In this document: positions 7,424 through 10,499 of the stretch, piece by piece
Layout of the letters: every line of letters begins with the position of its first letter
How positions within the stretch are numbered: position 1 is the first letter of the stretch
Source: Candidatus Babelota bacterium
GTDB taxonomy: Bacteria; JAGOBX01
NCBI GenBank assembly: GCA_017999075.1
Contig: JAGOBX010000081.1
Location: 1 to 10,499, forward strand
DNA length: 10,499 bases
Reading direction: 5' to 3'
Program-made: the position numbers and the translations under genes
Notes under the pieces: generated by a model
Seen by the model: the letters and a program-made list of their open reading frames with translations, nothing else
What the model was told of the DNA's origin: nothing
The model's database searches: none

Positions 7424-8596
7424 ATGGCTGAACATAAAAAAAAACATATTTGTATAACCATATTATTATTTTGCATACTAATAATAATATATTTTTACGG
7501 ATTTCAGAAATTAAATCAATATAAGGAAAAATCATTATATTTTGAAGATTTTTTTGCTCAGTATGAAGCTGCTAAAAATTATAAGGTTTTTTTCAGGCCA
7601 TACCCGCCAACTACTTCTTTAATATATATTCCGTTTATTAAAATCAAATATGAAATAGCGGCGGACATTTTTTTTTATATCAATATAATAATTTTAATAA
7701 CATGTTTGTTTCTTGCCGGAAGCCTGATCGGATTAAAAAAAATCACAGAATGGAATTTATTGATTTTTCTTTCAATATTATTTTTGCCTTTTTTCCATTC
7801 TATAATTTACGGACAAATAAATCTTCTAATTCTTTTAATTTTGATGATGATAATAAAAATTGATTTGTCCGAGGGAATACCTGTTCATATAAAAAATTGT
7901 TTAATCGGAGCTCTGATATCTTCTGGCGCCATGATAAAACTTTTTCCTGCGTTTATGATTTTGTTTTTTTTAATAAAAAAAAGGTTTTCGGTTTTAATAT
8001 ATGTGTTTTTATTTTCTCTTTTTTTTATTTGTTTAACTATATGGATTTATGATTTGAATACATGGGTTTATTATATAAAAGAGGTAGTGCCGGTAACTTC
8101 TAAATCGTGGGTTATTTTAACAGTAAATAATCAATCGCTGCTAAGTTTGATTACAAGATTGCTTGGGCGTTCACTGGAATTTGGAGTTTCATCAGCGGTA
8201 TATATTCCTGCATTAATAAAACCTGTATATTTTTTTATTGCAATTGCTTATATCATTGTTTACTATTATTTTTTTCAAAAAACTAAAATAATCCTTCACC
8301 AATACTGCATAACGATTTTAACCGGTATTCTTATATTCGGATTGAATTGGCATCATACCTTTTCATTTGTGTTTTTTCCCGCAGTATATGGACTCTATTA
8401 TTTATTATTAAACAAAGAACACAACATAACGCAATATTTTATATGGGCGGCAGGTTTTATATTATTAATTGTAAAAATAGATTTTTCGGTTTATAAAATT
8501 CACGGATTCATGCATTTAATTACTATCCCGGCATATTACGGGTCATTGATTATTTTACTCTTATATTTTTTTATGATAAAAATAAATGCGCGTTAA
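7424..8596 (+). CDS. Polytopic GT87-like (DUF2029) glycosyltransferase
   Basis: An integral membrane protein of about 390 residues with roughly ten membrane segments, resembling the GT87 mannosyltransferase-type GT-C family, which uses polyprenyl-phosphate sugars outside the cytoplasm. Family landmarks (numbered from a TTG start one codon earlier) are: FEDFFAQYEAA (41-51) with an acidic Asp43 in the first external loop; YPPTTSLIYIPF (61-72); GQINLLILLILM (131-142); MIKLFPAFMILFFL (171-184); NNQSLLSLITRLLG (236-249); and LNWHHTFSFVFFP (308-320). The ATG at 7424 is preferred; TTG at 7421 is an alternative, with AAGG at 7406-7409 as a distant ribosome binding site. It begins 27 bases after the TPM gene and overlaps the next gene by 11 bases. 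It probably acts on the same kind of glycan or glycolipid as the transferases at 2206-5027. Donor and acceptor are unknown. Confidence 0.82.
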   Translation: MAEHKKKHICITILLFCILIIIYFYGFQKLNQYKEKSLYFEDFFAQYEAAKNYKVFFRPYPPTTSLIYIPFIKIKYEIAADIFFYINIIILITCLFLAGSLIGLKKITEWNLLIFLSILFLPFFHSIIYGQINLLILLILMMIIKIDLSEGIPVHIKNCLIGALISSGAMIKLFPAFMILFFLIKKRFSVLIYVFLFSLFFICLTIWIYDLNTWVYYIKEVVPVTSKSWVILTVNNQSLLSLITRLLGRSLEFGVSSAVYIPALIKPVYFFIAIAYIIVYYYFFQKTKIILHQYCITILTGILIFGLNWHHTFSFVFFPAVYGLYYLLLNKEHNITQYFIWAAGFILLIVKIDFSVYKIHGFMHLITIPAYYGSLIILLLYFFMIKINAR

Positions 8597-9023
8597 ACAT
8601 CATTTAATCACTTCTATTCCTATAACATTTCTTTCTTATTATTTTACTTTTGATCAAAATATTGCTTTTACGGCATTATTATCCCATATATTTATTGATT
8701 TGGATCATTTTCCGGATTATTTTATACACTGCTTTAATAAAAAAGAAAAAATATCGCTAAAAAATTTTTTTAAAGTATGTTATAATTGCGAACTTGGAAA
8801 AATTTTTTTAATATTGCATAGTTATGAACTTTTTTTTGTTTTATGTGTAATTAGTTTTTTTATTGCAAATGAGATAATCTTCGGTATTATAATTGGAGGA
8901 TTGTCGCATTTATTTCTTGACACTATTTTCAACAATTGCAATAGACTTGCATATTTTTTCGGTTACAGATTTTTGAATAATTTTTCGCCGGACAGTTTTT
9001 ATGAAAAAAGTAATTCTCGTTAA
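8586..9023 (+). CDS. Small membrane protein with hydrolase-like HxxxDxDH motif (YdjM/DUF457-like metal-dependent hydrolase family, tentative)
   Basis: A 145-residue protein rich in hydrophobic segments (about 9-22, 26-37, 83-106) with polar histidine/aspartate clusters. Residues that look like metal ligands recur at the spacing seen in the membrane-bound YdjM/DUF457-type putative hydrolases: His5-His6 at the N-terminus, HIFIDLDHFPDY (34-45; His34, Asp38, Asp40, His41), LHSYE (77-81; His78, Glu81) and GLSHLFLDT (105-113; His108, Asp112). This suggests a metal-binding site at the membrane surface, perhaps acting on a phospholipid or lipid-linked substrate, but no activity is established for the family. 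There is no clear ribosome binding site; the start lies 11 bases inside the GT87-like gene, which favours translational reinitiation. Its end overlaps the radical SAM gene by 23 bases. It is somewhat shorter than many relatives but shows no frame break. Confidence 0.7.
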   Translation: MRVKHHLITSIPITFLSYYFTFDQNIAFTALLSHIFIDLDHFPDYFIHCFNKKEKISLKNFFKVCYNCELGKIFLILHSYELFFVLCVISFFIANEIIFGIIIGGLSHLFLDTIFNNCNRLAYFFGYRFLNNFSPDSFYEKSNSR

Positions 9024-10380
9024 ACCTTATAATAGAAGCGATCATATTCAGCCTTCTCTTGGTCTTGGCTGGCTTGCTCAGAATATCAGGGATATTGCTG
9101 ATGTTGAAATTTTAGATTGTATAAAGAATAAGATTGATTCGAATGAAAAATTTATTGAAATTATAAGTTGTTTAAAACCTGATATTATTGGCATTCAGTG
9201 TTATTCGTTTGACATTTTTAATGTAAAAGAAACTCTTCAGGCAATAAAAAAATTTAATCAGAATATCATTACAGTAATAGGCGGACCTCATCCCACTTTA
9301 ATACGCGGCGGTTGTTTTGATTTTTTTGGCGAAACTTTGAATTATATATTTGTTGGAGAAAGTGAAATTGGATTCAGAAACTTTTTAAACGGAAACGAGT
9401 TTTCAGGCATATCGGGTTTTGGATACAGAAAAAATGGGGAGATTTATATAAATGAACCTCAATTTCATAATAATCTTGATGAATTGGGGTATCCGGCATG
9501 GGATTTGATCAGACCAGAAACATATCCGGAAGCTCAGCATGGAGCTTTTTTTGAAAATTTTCCGATAGCTCAAATAATGATTACCCGGGGTTGTCCGTTT
9601 GATTGTACTTTTTGTGCCGGAAATAAAATATCTGGTAAACAAGTAAGGTTCAGAACCGTCAATTCTGTTATTTCTGAAATGAAAATGCTTTATTATGATT
9701 ATGGAATAAGAGAATTTCATATAATTGACGATAATTTTATAATAAACAGAAAATATACATTGAATTTACTTAATGAATTTAAAAATATAGGATTTAAATT
9801 TTCATGGGCTACGCCTAATGGAGTAAGGCTTGATTGTCTTGATGCAGATATACTTTCTTTAATGAAAGAAACAGGAATATATTTGATTTCATTGGGAATT
9901 GAATCCGGCAGCGATCGAATATTAAAATTTATAAAAAAAAATATTACTGTTGCTAAAATAACTGAAAAAATCGAGTTAATAAGAAAACATAATATAGATG
10001 TTGCCGGTTTTTTTATAATAGGATTGCCTACTGAAACCAGAAATGAAATTTTAAAAACTATAAATTTTTCTGTTTCTCTTCCGCTGGTACGGGCTAATTA
10101 TTTTACTTTTTTACCGTTTCCAGGAACTGAAAGCTATGAATTTGTAAAAAATGAAAATAGAGAAAATGTTATAGATAAAGAAAAATTTTATTTTATGAAC
10201 GCAGCGTATACTCCGGAAGGTATTTCGAGAACCGAACTCAAAAATCTTCAAAGACTGGCTTTTTTAAAATTTTATTTTAGATTTAATATTTTGTGGTATA
10301 ACATATCTCGCATAAAAAATGTTAAACATTTAATTTTTCTAATTAAAAGATTTATAAATTGGATTGTAAAACCTGTCTGA
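9001..10380 (+). CDS. B12-binding-domain radical SAM protein (BchE-like class)
   Basis: A 459-residue enzyme. Residues about 1-130 form a Rossmann-like cobalamin-binding-type domain: KVILVKPYNR (3-12), PSLGLGWLAQNIR (18-30), PDIIGIQCYSFD (60-71), VIGGPHPT (92-99) and FVGESEIGF (117-125). It lacks the DxHxxG lower-ligand motif, as many members of this class do. The radical SAM core (about 190-380) has the 4Fe-4S motif GCPFDCTFC with Cys198, Cys202 and Cys205, then FHIIDDNF (239-246), SLGIESGSD (297-305) and GFFIIGLPTET (336-346). A hydrophobic and basic C-terminus (about 415-459) may touch the membrane. Such enzymes do methylations, cyclisations and other radical steps, often on lipids, pigments or natural products; the substrate is not readable here. 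The start overlaps the previous gene by 23 bases, which indicates an operon with the membrane genes. The same A+T-rich codon use as its neighbours gives no sign of transfer. Confidence 0.92.
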   Translation: MKKVILVKPYNRSDHIQPSLGLGWLAQNIRDIADVEILDCIKNKIDSNEKFIEIISCLKPDIIGIQCYSFDIFNVKETLQAIKKFNQNIITVIGGPHPTLIRGGCFDFFGETLNYIFVGESEIGFRNFLNGNEFSGISGFGYRKNGEIYINEPQFHNNLDELGYPAWDLIRPETYPEAQHGAFFENFPIAQIMITRGCPFDCTFCAGNKISGKQVRFRTVNSVISEMKMLYYDYGIREFHIIDDNFIINRKYTLNLLNEFKNIGFKFSWATPNGVRLDCLDADILSLMKETGIYLISLGIESGSDRILKFIKKNITVAKITEKIELIRKHNIDVAGFFIIGLPTETRNEILKTINFSVSLPLVRANYFTFLPFPGTESYEFVKNENRENVIDKEKFYFMNAAYTPEGISRTELKNLQRLAFLKFYFRFNILWYNISRIKNVKHLIFLIKRFINWIVKPV

Positions 10381-10431
10381 CAAAGCTTCAAATAATGAAA
10401 TTTTATTTTAAATTATGGGAATGTTTCCAAA

Positions 10432-10465
10432 TGCCAGTTCTGCCATTCTGGCAGTTCTGCCATTT
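10432..10465 (+). repeat. Two-copy 17-bp tandem repeat with internal dyads
   Basis: TGCCAGTTCTGCCATTC (10432-10448) is followed directly by TGGCAGTTCTGCCATTT (10449-10465), 15 of 17 identical. The CAGTTCTGCCATT core is a perfect 13-base direct repeat. TGCCAG (10432-10437) and CTGGCA (10448-10453) are also inverted, so two alternative hairpins can form. The G+C level is well above the surrounding DNA. Short open frames cross it on both strands (23 codons plus, 16 codons minus), but neither has a ribosome binding site. Confidence 0.75.
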
Positions 10466-10468
10466 TTT
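10449..10468 (+). terminator. Candidate intrinsic terminator after the radical SAM gene
   Basis: TGGCA (10449-10453), loop GTTC, TGCCA (10458-10462) then six T (10463-10468) form a short terminator-like hairpin about 70 bases past the radical SAM stop. The stem is only five pairs, but the U-run follows at once, and it is the only such structure seen in any gap of the window. It would end transcripts that start as far back as aroC or the cyclase. A second weak hairpin (10416-10429) lies upstream. Confidence 0.45.
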
Positions 10469-10499
10469 ACAAAATTTATATATTGATAAACAATAAGTT

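Noticed and set aside
7165-7476. Minus-strand proline-rich open frame opposite the TPM gene
   Set aside because: It is the mirror of the glycine-rich tail codons; the plus-strand TPM protein is a clear family match.
9403-9720. Minus-strand 105-codon open frame inside the radical SAM gene
   Set aside because: It lies opposite conserved radical SAM motifs, and its protein shows no recognisable family features.
10432-10465. Sigma54 (-24/-12) promoter suggested by TGGCA-like words
   Set aside because: The GG and GC dinucleotides are not separated by the required ten bases on either strand.
10415-10486. Plus-strand 23-codon open frame and minus-strand 16-codon open frame (10415-10465) across the repeat
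   Set aside because: Neither has a ribosome binding site, both are produced by the repeat itself, and the hairpin plus T-run explains the stretch better.
1-10499. Mobile element, phage, defence system or CRISPR array
   Set aside because: No transposase, integrase, repeat-spacer pattern or terminal inverted repeats were seen; all genes have similar A+T-rich codon use and known bacterial families.

Overview
The window is strongly A+T-rich (about 70% by eye) and densely coding. It carries ten genes: one cut gene on the minus strand at the left edge and nine collinear genes on the plus strand, with short gaps, ATGA stop/start overlaps and almost no non-coding DNA. Single-layer family assignments (QueF, chorismate synthase, LemA, TPM, GT-C transferases, B12-type radical SAM) show a bacterium, probably an A+T-rich anaerobe or facultative anaerobe from a deep-branching or candidate lineage. 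That placement is an inference; nothing here fixes the phylum, and there is no rRNA, tRNA, CRISPR array, insertion sequence or phage gene.

Layout. Positions 1-337 (minus) hold the first 112 codons of queF (queuosine biosynthesis), divergent from aroC (444-1601, chorismate synthase). The two are separated by a 106-bp, very A+T-rich region with candidate overlapping promoters. From 1655 to 5027 there is a tightly coupled surface-glycan block: a left-handed beta-helix O-acetyltransferase, a GT4-type cytoplasmic glycosyltransferase and a polytopic PMT/ArnT-like GT-C transferase. From 5087 to 7396 there is a different block: a class III nucleotidyl cyclase fused to a membrane RDD domain, then LemA, then a secreted or membrane-anchored TPM-domain protein with a glycine-rich tail (the LemA/YgcG pairing seen in many bacteria). 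From 7424 to 10380 there is a third block: a GT87-like polyprenyl-phosphate-sugar-dependent membrane transferase, a small membrane protein with a metal-ligand-like HxxxDxDH motif, and a radical SAM enzyme with an N-terminal cobalamin-binding-like domain. The last two genes overlap their upstream neighbours. The final 119 bases hold a short tandem repeat that folds into a terminator-like hairpin.

How the genes may work together. The acyltransferase, GT4, PMT-like and GT87-like genes fit assembly and decoration of a cell-envelope glycan or glycolipid, with lipid-linked sugars as donors on the outer face of the inner membrane. The cyclase-RDD/LemA/TPM trio sits between the two sugar-transferase groups and could be a membrane-linked signalling or envelope-stress module; this is inference from position and domains only. 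The most distinctive item is the cyclase-RDD fusion, in which all the catalytic residues expected of an adenylate cyclase can be seen.
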